A DNA stretch of 64,000 nucleotides from Lates calcarifer (Eukaryota; Chordata; Actinopteri; Centropomidae), in the NCBI RefSeq assembly GCF_001640805.2, contig NC_066842.1, positions 25,049,894 through 25,113,893 of the forward strand, written 5' to 3'. A program made the translations under genes and the position numbers. Below the pieces are notes generated by a model that worked only from the letters and a program-made list of their open reading frames with translations, ran no database searches and was not told where the DNA came from. Below, in pieces: positions 1-11,774 of the stretch; the first letter of the stretch is position 1; each line of letters opens with the position of its first letter.

Positions 1-3000
1 CAACATATGAAGAAGTGAAAGAGGCGTTCATGGAGTCCTTCTGCTTTTGATGAATAGGGGGAGATGTCTAGCAGAAAATTAACATATGGGACTGAGCCAA
101 GAACAAAAAACCCCCTTTACACTGAAACTAAAGTAATATTAGTCATATATGACAAACACAAAATCATTAGACTGAAAATATGTCAAAGGGCTTTGTTTAA
201 TCTGCAAATTTATCCCAGTATAGCTGAAGAAAACTGGTTAGGGTTGAGGAGGGGGTTCAGGGGTTAAACCAGTTGTGGTGTATTTGCATCTGATTCTTTA
301 ATACCACTATGTGTCACCAAAAAGCACCTCAAGTTTTTAAAGCAGTGATAATCAATATTATTATATATTATAACATGATAGGGTCAAATGAGTGTGTAAT
401 GTCAGAGGAGGACATGAAGAATGTCTGTCCAGATAAGTCCATAGAGGCCTCTCTATAATCTCTGTGCTCTCTCTGTTCAGTGTCATTTAAATAGGGGTCC
501 AACATTTTATACATCATTGAATTTATACTTATATTTATTGCAATATCTGGAAACAGAGGGTTAAGTTATTCCATAGCACTGACATAATCTGGAGCATATA
601 CTGTAGATGATTTGGAATTGTAACTTCTTGTCTTTGCTGGTGGACAAACCAGATATGTCCAACCAAGCATCTCCCCACTCATCCACTCATCATCTGAGAC
701 GATTATGGCTAAGTAAGCCACCCAAAGGGATTTAAGATGACCCATACCCTCTGCTCGGGTACAGGATCTCTTCTACAGAAGACGAAGCTATGGATCTGCA
801 GGTACCTTAAAAAGTGTCATATCACTCCTTGAGCTGATTAAAATATTACCAGTACCATTGGCCTTTTAGTCCTCTATTGTGCAGATACCCTTCACAGACC
901 ACAAAAAAATATGCAGTCCTCAAGACCAGAGGGGAAATTGAAATCTAAGTGAATGTGGGCAAGGAGAAAGAATCCTTCTGAGTCCCCATCTTCCTGATAA
1001 TTTTCTATACTTTTAATTTGTTCTGGAGGAGAAAACTGTCCTCTGCTTTGTCTAAAACCCAGTTTTTAGAAACATATATAATACTACAAAGAGTAGCAGC
1101 CTCCAAGCTAAGTCACGTGGACTAGGGGTCTAAATTTCCAGAGAGACCAGCAGAGGCAAGCCAGCTGGTTACATCTAATATTAGAGGTTAACTCATCCTC
1201 TCCAAACTGGAGTTGGATTAAGTATTTTTGATAAAATAATTTAAACTCTGTGTTCACTGACCAGTTTTTTTTTTTTCGCTTTCAACTGTGCTATCTTTAT
1301 CCATATTGAATGCTGATGAAGTTGAGATTATATTGTTATACAACTTTATTGTAAAATTACTTACAGTACACTGAAGATAACTGACTTGATCATCTCCAGC
1401 CTTCTCATGCTGCTGCAAGGTGTCTTCACATGTGACTGATTCAAACATGACAAGAAGATTATTATGACTCGATCATTCCAAAATTAAAAAGGAGAGATAT
1501 GAGTCGGACAGATGTACCAGAGTTCTCACCTGTTACAGGACATTATTGTAGATGAATCCTGCTGCCACATGTGTCTGCTTGTTAGAAGTACATGTTTTAT
1601 ACATCTTTTCCCTGCTACTCTTAAAAGATAATTTGGTAATGCTTTACATTACAGCTCACAACTTACCGTGTAATTAAACCTAACAATCCATACAAACACA
1701 TTGTACATATCCTGTAATTAAAGGGAACGGGGAAGTAATGATCATTAATAAAAAATGTCTTCTTGTCAATCCACATCGCAGGTTACTGCCTCTGTGAGGA
1801 TGTAACTTATGAGCAGTTTAGCCAAAATATACAGTACATATTTTCAGAATCATTTGATGTTAAGGATTTTTACCGCCTTGAAGAGGTGAACACATCCATC
1901 ATTTTACAGAAACAAAGCAAACATTAGGAAAAAAATATTTTTTATTATTTTTAAGAGGCACTCAGTTTTACAAACAATGCTCAGCTTTCACAGTTATATA
2001 ATGATAGCCGTGGCTCTGGACAAGCTCTCTGATGTCTGAAAAGTTAACCCTGATGAGAACATCAGGGCCTGGGCTTGTAAACTACACATTTTTTGAGAGA
2101 AAATCTGCATTACAGACTGGGAGCAAGGAGAGTTTCATGACAGTCACTACTGCAGTGCAAAACATCAAACTATGGCACTAAACTCTTCTCATTAACCTGT
2201 ATGTAAACGTAAATGTCTAAATGTTGTTCATTTCAATTGAACTGAACTCAGAGTTCATTAGGGAGAGAACTAGTTTCATTTTTGAGACCACTTTAGAAAC
2301 ATTAGTTGTTCTTGAGGTCTTTTGACTCAGCATGATCTCATGGGATTGCATACAAATTCCATGCCAGTTTCAAGACTTTGGACTTGTTATTTTATGCCCT
2401 TTAATGAACTTTAAGTGGTTTACAGTTTGGGTCGTCTTATTGGAAATGGAGGATCATGTTTTTCTGAAGTTTGATCAATTCTAAGACCAAAAAGTCATCT
2501 CGGCCTCTGCTGCTTTGATTTTGATCATTCCTTTACTGTTAATCTGCTCCAAGCCTCCAAGCTTCGTAGGAGTTCAATACAAGAGAAGAGAGAGCAGCCC
2601 TTGTTGTAGAAACCTGAAAAAAAAAGATCAAAACAACAATCTCTACAGCATATCTTATAGCAAGAGAGTAGCAGTCACAGGTGTCTTCCACTCCATCAGG
2701 AAGGGGAGGCGAGCTCACTGGAAGGCATGAGATAACAACTCATTATCAAAGAGAAACATAAGAAAAGGTCAGAATATTCCTCTAAATATGTTCAGATTGG
2801 GCAAAGGAGAATGCAGTTAAAAATCAGCTCAGATACATTTCTAATAACTCAAACTAAGATACACTGAACACACAAGCACACGAATGAATGAATTCTTTAA
2901 TCATCTTGTGACCTCTGACCTGTGTCTTGAGACCGCATGAAGGATTCCTGATCCCCGAGTTAGAAAACACAGAAACACTTGAGTCCAAACTCTCAAGACA

Positions 3001-3417
3001 AAATCTCCACGCCTGAGAGAATGTGACCGTTCCTGTTGTGCAAGAAAACTTTTGAGAATCCCCAAACTGGTTTTGCTACTGTGTGTGAAATAAAATTTGG
3101 ACTTAAAACCAGTCACCGAGTCATTCCACCAATACCACCATCACCTGAACTTTTCGCAAACTGTTTGGAATCACAGATGTAAGGAAATTCACGGATGGGA
3201 TTTTACAGATGGGATTTTTTGTAGGGGAAAAAGGCTGCTTGCTGCTGCTTTCCAAATGAAATTGTTTGAATATTTACCCTCAAAAATCAACGATAGTCTA
3301 TTCTACCTATCTGCTCATATTTATTATTGTAAACTAAATTACCTCTGTTTGCTATTTTTTTCATGCAGTCTTTTTGTGGTCAGCCATAGTGTGAACTGTG
3401 TAAAGCTGGTGTACAGC
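1..3417. other. intergenic flank, no gene recognised
   Basis: This AT-rich sequence lies upstream of the first chemokine gene. Both strands hold only short open frames (under 120 codons) without a recognisable domain, a convincing splice pattern or a codon bias. I see no RNA gene and no clear transposon end here. A distal part of a neighbouring gene, or a diverged exon, could escape detection by eye. Confidence 0.6.
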
Positions 3418-3425
3418 TATAAAAG
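3418..3425 (+). promoter_or_regulatory. TATA-like motif far upstream of chemokine 1
   Basis: The sequence TATAAAAG is a strong TATA-box match. It lies 389 bp before the chemokine ATG, which would require a 5' UTR of about 360 nt, longer than usual for chemokines. It may belong to an alternative start or be a chance match. Confidence 0.25.
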
Positions 3426-3651
3426 GTCAGTGATGTCCGAGTGGAAGTATCCATGACGTGTAGGAGGTGAGAGAGAGGGAAACTACATTTGAAAACACAT
3501 ACTTCCTCATTCTCAAGCTGATTACAGAAGAGAATGTCAACAGATTTAGAGAAGCCTCACAGATGGGTGGGAGCGGGAGTTTCATAGTGGGGGTTGTTTT
3601 TTTTAATGTGTGTAAACCCCTATAGCTACACGTCATACAGTCGAGAACTCC

Positions 3652-3661
3652 GGGTTTCCCC
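3652..3661 (+). promoter_or_regulatory. kappaB-like site upstream of chemokine 1
   Basis: GGGTTTCCCC is an imperfect Rel/NF-kappaB-type decamer, 146 bp before the chemokine start codon. A weaker similar decamer (GGGAGTTTCA) lies at 3575-3584. Chemokine promoters commonly carry such sites; that this one is functional is inference. Confidence 0.3.
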
Positions 3662-3806
3662 GCAGATACTCTTGAACAGTACAAATATTGGAGCAGATGG
3701 AGTGTAAGTCCACACAGCTGAGAGAACAGGTTGATACAGCTCGACTGAGACGTTCACCTATTGCTACTTCTGTGAAGGGAACACATACACATACACACAT
3801 CTCAGG

Positions 3807-3873
3807 ATGGCTGCTCCTCGTCTCGCTCTGTCTGTTGTTGTGCTGGTGCTGGCTGTCATCACTGTCACTGAAG
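3807..3873 (+). CDS. chemokine 1 coding exon 1 (signal peptide)
   Basis: It starts MAAPRLALSVVV and encodes the leader. It ends in phase 1 at the donor GTAAGA; the next intron is 889 bp. Confidence 0.9.
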
Positions 3874-5088
3874 GTAAGAAGGAGCTGATGATGATACACT
3901 CAGTGTGTGAGAGAGGTTTATGAATGTCATCTTATTTTAAAACATTTATGATTACAGTCGTACATTTGATATAATGGATATGATTAAGGCTGATTTATAT
4001 TTTGTGGAATTGATGTGTGTAAGAAGTTAACTACCAGTTAGAGGGCGTTAAGCTGCACCAATCAATATTTCACATACACATGCATCAGATGACTGTGTAA
4101 TGTGAAAGAGGTTTCTGCTTTTAAGCCTGTTCTAGCTCATCATTTGCTTTTACACACTGCTGCTTTACAGTTTCAAGTCATTCTCCTGAGCAGCAGGCTG
4201 CTCTCACCAGCTGTTGTTGAGAATCGTAGACTAAAACACAACTAAAACAAGTGTGAATGTTGGAATTACACTCATCATATGGCTATAAATATGTGTCCAT
4301 ATGAATGCTAATGTTGCTCTGTGTCTAACAAATATGTAAATAGGCAACTGTTTGCTAAAGCATTAGCCAGAACAACTAAGATAAGATGAACAAATGTCTT
4401 GCTACTGATCCAGCTTCAGTGCTACATGCACTTGATTTGCTCCAATCGTATCTTTAAAGAGAGGAGCCACTCTAAAATATTATTAAAATGTTCACTTTAT
4501 ATTATTTAACATCTTAATTCTTTAATTGAAGCAGTCTTTACATAATCTAAACAGCTGTAACATACGTCAGAGTTTTTCCATGTCACAATGGAACAACTGA
4601 GCAGCAACACAGTATCTTCAACTAAAAAAAAAAAAAGCCATCAGATTTAGTCTCATGCAGACCAACAGGAAATTAAAAAGGGAACAAAAAAAAAAGAAGC
4701 AGACGATGTCTCTCAGTCTGTTGCAGCTGCTGAGTTGTTCACTCACACATGTTTGTTTGTAGGTATGCGTGGTACTGGCCCCAGGAAATGCTGCTTTCGT
4801 TTCAATGACAGCCCGGTGCCTAAAGAACGAGTGACCGGCTACGTCAGGACCAGCCAGCGTTGCTCCAACCCTGCCGTCCTGTAAGTAGAACGAAAAATAT
4901 GTCACTAACATCACTGCACCTACGCACGAACGGACTGAACCTGACCGTCTCGTTCACGTGTGTGTGTGTTCAGGCTGAAGACAGTGGCAGGTCGTCAGCT
5001 GTGTGCCAGGCCTTCAGATGCCTGGGTGAAGGAGATCATGACCTACCTGGACAACAAACCCCTCCCAGGACAGGGGACCATCGCATAA
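3807..5088 (+). CDS. CC chemokine, CCL4/MIP-like, three exons, 99 aa
   Basis: This gene encodes a small secreted chemotactic cytokine that should act on a CC-type G-protein-coupled receptor of leukocytes. Coding exons are 3807-3873, 4763-4880 and 4974-5088, with consensus GT-AG introns in phases 1 and 2, the standard CC chemokine layout. The ATG has an excellent context (A at -3, G at +4). Residues 1-23 form a hydrophobic signal peptide ending TVTEG. The mature part has the adjacent cysteine pair Cys32-Cys33 (KCCFRF), then Cys56 (QRCSNPAVL) and Cys72 (RQLCARPSDAWVKEI). These are the four canonical cysteines, followed by the C-terminal helix with its Trp. The 99-aa length is normal. The CCFRF and CARPSDAWVKEI wording matches my recall of teleost CCL4/MIP-1-like chemokines; the exact orthologue number cannot be settled by eye. 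Confidence 0.93.
4763..4880 (+). CDS. chemokine 1 coding exon 2 (CC motif)
   Basis: It follows a TTGTAG acceptor and encodes the CC pair and the third cysteine. It ends in phase 2 at GTAAGT; the next intron is only 93 bp. Confidence 0.93.
4974..5088 (+). CDS. chemokine 1 coding exon 3 (fourth Cys, C-terminal helix)
   Basis: It follows a GTTCAG acceptor and encodes the fourth cysteine and the amphipathic C-terminal helix. It ends with a short Pro/Gly tail and TAA. Confidence 0.92.
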
Positions 5089-5861
5089 CCATGGCAACAC
5101 CACACCCACCAGAAGAGTCCTCCAAGAACAAAATCTGTCCAGTTCATGTTTTGATGCTGCAGCTTTTCAAACTATAACTTTTAAACTGAGAGGTGTTTTA
5201 TACAAATACAGTATGTTACTATCCCCACCGTGACATCTGCAGGGGGCCAGTCATAAGCTACACAGCAGTGTACTATCTATCTGCAAACTATATACAAAGT
5301 AAAGGCTACTGTATACTAAGTATTCTAATGTTTTACAATACAGGCTTGGATAAAAATATGCTGGGGCAAGCATTTACATACATACCATGTTAAAAGATGT
5401 CTCTGCTATATGGATGTATAACATAGCTGTAAGTTACCATTCTTTTAATGTTGATATTACACCATATATATCTTTTTACATATGTTTTACAAATCTGGTT
5501 ATGGAACTTTTATCTTACTATCAAGAACAATAGGTTTATTTTTGTTTAATACAACACTCAAAGTCTGACCATCAACACTGTGAACTACTGTTGCTTTGTC
5601 ATTTCAACTGAGTTAAAGAAACTGTATAAGACCAATGCCTCCCAGCTCCATATGGTGTCATCAGTAGAGTATAAGCTATGGGCTACACCACTATTTATAC
5701 ACTGAACCATTGTGAGCTCTTTGCCTTGTTTTTTTTTATAGAAAGTTCAGAGATCTTTGTTCTATTCTCAAACATATTTTAAACTCAAGTTACTTGCATA
5801 GATAAGTAACAAAAAATAATTTATTTCTGTATGCTTATGCTACAAATTCTCTTGAATTAAA
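5089..5861 (+). other. probable 3' UTR of chemokine 1 with ATTAAA signal
   Basis: This AT-rich sequence follows the stop codon. A variant poly(A) signal ATTAAA lies at 5856-5861 and is followed by a T/GT-rich stretch (GTTTGACTGTGTC), as expected for a cleavage site. Several ATTTA motifs typical of unstable cytokine mRNAs are present, for example in the 5694-5698 and 5534-5541 areas. The boundary is inferred. Confidence 0.5.
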
Positions 5862-8800
5862 GCAAGACAAAGTGAAAGTTTGACTGTGTCATTCTCTGTC
5901 TTCTTTTCCTATGTTTCTTCTTATTAGCGAGTTGTTTCTCATGCCTTCCCAGAAGCTCGCCTCCCCTTCCTTTACTCTCGTGGTGTAAGATCTGCTGTAG
6001 AGGTCTCTGTTCTTCATTAGCACTCAGGGACAGCTCTCTGTACTGAACTGTGTGTGTTAGTCAAAGACAGGATTGTCGTGTACAGAGCACTATTTTTGGA
6101 TTTCTACCACAAAACAATACATGTACAAATTAGATTGCTAGTTTTATCAAATTAATATTTCTTTCAAGATCAAAGTCTTTTAATTAGCAAGATTCTGTAT
6201 CTGACTGATAACAGTGAATACCTCAGCAAGACTCAAGTGAAGAGGTTTTGCCTTTCAGAGCCAAAAAAAAAAAAATAATTTTCTTAAGGTGAAACTATAT
6301 AACTTTTGGAAGCAGAAATATCACATTCTTCTTTTCCTCCTTTTTCTTCTCCTTCTTCTTCTACTCCCTCTCCTCTTCCTCACAAGTGAAAAATTTCATT
6401 CTTCAGCAATAAAAAAAAAAGTTAATTCAGTACACTCAGAGGTTTTGCCACTAAAGCCTAACTTGGTCTGGTGTGAAGGACAGAGCTGGTAGACTTGACG
6501 AGTCACAGGTAGATTTTGAAATAAAATACATTTACCCAAAAAATGAAAAATAAAATTGGAAATGGAAATTTACAAAAATGCAATCAATAAAGTTCTGGAC
6601 ACATAAGAGAGGTCAAATGAACAGAACTCAATTTAGCCTATGATAAGAAAATAAACAAACCAACTCAACTGACCTGACAAACAGAGAACAGAGGAAACAT
6701 ATATACTGGCTATCTCTAGTACTAGTTCTAAACAATAGGGATAACAAAACACATAACACACTAATTTTGTTTCAAAAGAAATAACACAGGACAGTTAGTC
6801 TGTGAAACTGAGATAGGTAGACTACAAACAAAAGTATCCAAAGGAACTTAAATCTAACGAATATACACAAAATATCTAAAATAAATATTCCTTATCCCCC
6901 TCAGTGTGGTGGGCATGTGGTTCACCCTGACCAGGATTTCCTGTGTTTAGGCCCTCTGGGGCCCCATCCTTTTATTAGAAAAAACAGAGGGGAGGAAACA
7001 GTTTTAACTCAAATTAGGTTTGCTCATACTGGGTTAAATAAAACATAGGCTTTAACAAGGTGGTACAGTGGTTAGCACTGTCACCTCACAGCAAGAGGGT
7101 TCTGGGTTTGAGTCCCGGTTCACATGATCTCTCTGTGCCTGTGTGGGTTCTCTCTGGGTACTCTGACTTCCTCCCACAGTCCAAAGACATGCTGGTTCAG
7201 TTAATTATTGGCTCTAAATTGCCTGTAGGTGTGAATGTTTTGTGTTGAGTGTGAATGGTTATTTGTCTCTATGTGTTAGCCCTGCAATGGACTGGTGATC
7301 TGTCCAGGGTGTAAGAAGAAAAAGAAGTCCCCAGCAGCAGAAGTGAGGATGCCCCCTAGCGCTGGTAAAACAAAAGCACAACAACTTAACATAAATTAAC
7401 GTAAAAAATACTGAATATACCAAAGTTAATTAAATGTGTGTGCTGCAAATACAACTAATGTACTTCCAGCAAACATTAAATAAAGTGCACAGTATGCTGT
7501 ATGAAATTTAGAGTGATGTCATCATTTATGTGTTTGTGTGTATGTACAATATTAGTGTAAAACAATGTTACTGAGTCCTTTTATAGCTGTGAGGCTGCAG
7601 GTGCAGCCGTCACCTCTGGTATGACCTGTAGCTAATGGAGGCTGATGTTGGCCTGAGTTAACTTAAGACACATGTTCCCCTGGAATTACTGTATCAGTTT
7701 GCTGTTGTTATGACTCCTCTCTGTCTGTGCCACTGTTCCACTACAGTTTAAAATTTAACATGATTCTGCAGCTGCAGTAGCTCCTTTACAGCAAAGGTTA
7801 GATTGTTTCTTTAAAGTTCACTTTTTAAAAACAGAATTATAATTGCTATACTTATTACTATTGATCAAACTTGCTGATATGGCACATCATGTATATGTCA
7901 CCACATACACTGCTACCTACAGTTGAATGTTTAAAATCTATTACTTCATATATTTTAAAATTATCTTCACACATGTAAACATATGAAATTGTGTAACAGA
8001 CAACACAGCATGCAAATTCAACACAACATATTTTGTTGTAACAGTTGATATAAAGATTTCTTTCAAAATAGTTGAACTTTTTTAGTTACAAGTGTTCTTC
8101 ATGGTTTCCTCTAATCTGGACTACAGCACAGCAGTAATGCAGATTTGACTAAAGTGAGTTGAGAGTAAGTGTGTACTGTGGTTTCTGAGGAATTTGGCAA
8201 AATTTGATGGAAGTTGCTTTCTTTGCCACTAGAGTGTGCAAATAAACCATTCAGTATCTGAGCACAGGTGCATGCAAATCTTTGACGCTGTTCAGTTTAC
8301 AGTGGCTCTACACAATAGCAGAAGCATCACTGATAAGACACTTGGTTCCTTTAATTTCGCTTCTACTGTTGCTACACTCAAGGAAAGAGGTGGACGTACA
8401 ATGAACTGAACTGAACTGTGCCACAGCTCACCACCTGTCTCACAAACAGACTGCATTTCATTGCGGCCATTTAATCAAGTTGTTTTAGTTGATAAATGGA
8501 CAATCAAAAAATTCCTGCATTTTGTGACATTTGCCGCTAAACCAGCAGTGCTGTATATATTTTGGCTATCTTGCAAGAAAGAGGTGGTCCAGAAGAATGA
8601 TATTATTTTTTATTATTGTTATCTAAATTTACAATAGATACTAAACTAAAAATAAACTTGTATCCTTGGAGGCAATGCAGGTGATAAATTCTCTCCTAAA
8701 AGTATTCATCATGAGCCTACATTTCAAAGAGGGACAGTTTACCACAGTACTGTTTATCTTCTTTATTTTGTGTCTTTCTTACATCACGTTGTCTCACTGA

Positions 8801-9533
8801 ATCCTAATGCTTATAGATAAATTAATCTCAACTCGCATTACCTCTCAATTGTTCTGTTCAGTGCCGGTATTTACAAGTCTTTGAAGGCAGCAAATTTTTG
8901 CCTGCAGCAATTGAAGGCCTCACACATACGGTCAGAGGCCGATCACATTCGAGTTTGGCCCTCGATGGTTTAGCCAATGGGAAGGCGGTTCCAGGTGGGT
9001 CAAGCTGGTCAGGCACATCCAGTAGCAGACCAGAAATGACGTATATTCACTTTCAACTTAAGAGCCTGAAACCCGGCACTTCTCATTGTACTTTTTAATT
9101 TTCTCTTATTTTTTTTTCTTTTCGTGCATATTTGAAGCGGAACTGATACATCTGTTACTGCACAACTGTGAGCACATCTACATTTTTGAATTGAGTTGCA
9201 GTTAGCATTACAAACAAAATAGGAATGGAAAATTCATCCTAGTTAAAACTGGTTTAAATGTTCAATGTCCAGGACAATACGGTCACAAATGTAACTTAAT
9301 AATATGGACAGAAAATGCAAGCACCACATGTACTCTGTTTAGAAAGACAGAAATCTAATGCAGGAAGGTAGTGGAAAAAGCTTGAAGATGGGGCTTGAAA
9401 AAACAGTAACCTGTGTGTAAAACACATTATTCAAAACAGCAGAGCTAGCTGTACTAGTTCATTTTTGTCCTTTTTACCTTTACTTTCCAGTACAAAATAA
9501 AATACAACTATTGCGTCTTATTCTGAAATTCTC
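5862..9533. other. intergenic spacer between chemokine 1 and septin 7
   Basis: Apart from the SINE at 7058-7313 I see only AT-rich spacer with short A and T runs and a pyrimidine-rich patch near 6330-6382. No open frame here resembles a protein I know. Confidence 0.6.
7058..7313 (+). mobile_element. tRNA-derived SINE copy, 3' truncated
   Basis: It begins GGTGGTACAGTGGTTAGCAC, a tRNA-like head with an A-box-like TGGTTAGCACTG. A B-box-like GGTTTGAGTCC follows about 40 bp later. The body then has the fish-wide CTCCCACAGTCCAAAGACAT, TAAATTGCCTGTAGGTGTGA and ATGGACTGGTGATCTGTCCA segments. The usual tail with GGATGG repeats is missing, so this copy is truncated. The same family occurs as an inverted pair at 62165-62640. 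The family is recognised from recall of its consensus. Confidence 0.8.
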
Positions 9534-9990
9534 AGCCCGGATGTTCCAGTGTATAAATGATGATTGTTTGCCTCGTAAGGAAAACAGTCGGAGCATTTTT
9601 CGTCACTGAGCTACATCTGGTAGTAGTATACTCAGCGGCCATATGTAATTTAACCTCATTCATTCATTTTCGGACGCATTTTGCTTCTTTTTGTTTACAA
9701 CAAACTGCGGTTTTGAAGGAGGAGAGCTGCGTGTTTCTCTCCGCACTGTCGTTCCTCTGAACGTTTATCGGTTTATGCCTTGGTGACTGTCCGTTGCAGG
9801 CTGGGTGGTGACAGCACAGTACAATGATCGAGCGACCAGAGACCGCGGTTCCCAGCATCGCTGTAAGTCCACTTCTCTTCGAAATAGACCGACGTGCAAG
9901 TGTTGACACTGTTGTTGTTTTCAACAAGATGTTGGTTGAATCTCAGTTAGAATTTAACCGCACCCGTGAGTCGTAGTCCCCCCTGGCACC
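9534..9990 (+). promoter_or_regulatory. CpG-rich promoter region of septin 7
   Basis: CpG dinucleotides cluster here (well over fifteen between 9534 and 9870), while neighbouring kilobases are almost CpG-free. No TATA box precedes the ATG at 9824. This is the expected picture for a broadly expressed gene with a dispersed, TATA-less start, and it supports the choice of first coding exon. Confidence 0.6.
9824..9862 (+). CDS. septin7: septin 7 coding exon 1 (13 aa, start)
   Basis: The ATG has A at -3 and lies in the CpG-rich block. It encodes [13 protein letters not shown] and ends in phase 0 at a strong GTAAGT donor, which fits exon 2. No mammal-like N-terminus is visible, so the exon is inferred from position, phase and splice site. 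Confidence 0.6.
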
Positions 9991-11743
9991 GACCACTTCA
10001 TGTACGGAGAGAACTGCACACCAGGCTCCGTTAATAATCTGCTCCTTTTAGAATATTTTGTTTGTCTACAAAGACATAAAGTAGATTAAAACATCACTTA
10101 CACGTTGTGACAAATAGATACCTTCTAGGGATAACTAACATACATATTTTGCTGTGTTGTATTTACTGAAATACAACAGATGCCATAGTTTTAAAAATGT
10201 ATCACGCCTCCCATCTCTGTAGTCTTGTTCTGATGAAGTACGGTTGTTGTTGGTGAAACTATAACATAATTTGCATTTTTGTCGTGATAGACTGTGTGTG
10301 GTGGATGCCGTGTTTGTCTAATTTACAGTTTAGACTTCATTTACGAAGAGATAGCAGTGTAACGTCGTCTTTTGAATGGCAGACTGGCTTGAGGGTCCCT
10401 GAACGTTACACAGAGCAGCATTTACTAGGAGTACGTGATCTGGTCTCAATTATAGCTCATTGCAGTTGGGGGGAGGAGATTGGCTGTGATAAATTCTTGT
10501 TTAGACGTTTTCACCGACGTTTAGAGAATGTGATTGAACAAAATATAGGTAATGATCCAGTGGTCGTCTGATTTCATGCTCTGAGTGATCAGATAAGATT
10601 TTCTCCTGTGCCAAATTTCCATAAGAAATCTCGCGAGTCAAACCACCCGCCAGCAATATCAGTTCCCAAAAATGTGAATTTAATGAGATTACAAGTCAAA
10701 ATGAAATTATGTTTATTGGGTGGACTGCATTTTGTAGTGTACACGAAAGAAAGGGATGAACCACTCACAACTAGAGATATTTAACTGTGTTCCCAAATCA
10801 TGTCTACCTTTACCATGATTTAACTGCTTGATTGTGGTATAGCGCTTGGTGTGACTGTCCACACAAGTCCACACAACTGTACTGTAACTGTACCAAAGGG
10901 TGGGTAAACACAATGTGCTCATAGGGAGACAGAGATGTAGTGAAGGTACAGTGGGAGCAATGTGCTCAGTGCTAAAAATATATTTTTAAAAAATTACATA
11001 TGCACTGTTTTCAAACAGTTTCTGTTCTCATTCTGCAGTGTAAAGTGATTCCAGTATTTATTACATAATTAATATTGAATATGTAATAAATGAAAGTTTA
11101 AAAACAGCTGATATAAGCAGTGAAGGGCCCCCAGCATCATTTGCTGAATACATGAGGGTTGGTGGACTTGGCAATAACGGATGATGTCAGTGAACCAGGC
11201 AGCTACTATCACCAGTGGGTGGACTGGGGGGAGGGGTGAACATGAATGGTATGGACTGACCGGCCTTCCCTCTCTCATCCCCCATTCCTTCCCTGTTTTT
11301 CTCTCCATTAGTCACTTTCTTGTGAAGAACAACCACATGACTCATAATACATTTCAGAAGGGACCAATTGCAACATTGCAGATATCACAGGGAAACTATT
11401 CAGTTATTAAAGGCTGGAAATGTGATGTTTTAAGCTTATTGTATGCTCCATTGTGTGCTACAGGCACAAGAGCCCTGTGAATAAAAGGGTTTCTTCATTC
11501 ATGCCCTCATGGACATGCAAACTGTATGTTGATGCATTCAGTTATACTCATGTAGTGCACCATTTCATCCATAGACTCCCACCTACACACTCACAGTCGC
11601 AGAGCTTCTTGGAGCCAGCCTGCACTAATAATTTCCTTCCCTGTTGCTAAATGGCCAACCCAGAGTTTTACATCACCTGTGCTGCTTACAGTGCAGTTCA
11701 AAGGAACCATCAGAGGTTGCACATTATGTAACACACACACACA

Positions 11744-11774
<31 letters not shown>

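Noticed and set aside
1254..1448. minus-strand frame with DDQVSYLQ, loosely like a fish immune-receptor tail, and a following GTAAGT
   Set aside because: A single tyrosine-based motif and one donor-like site are not enough. No neighbouring Ig-type exon is visible.
10284..10571. 95-codon plus-strand frame after septin 7 exon 1
   Set aside because: It is intronic, AT/GC-neutral and without a known motif. I could not link it to a transposase or any family, and no splice phase connects it to septin 7.
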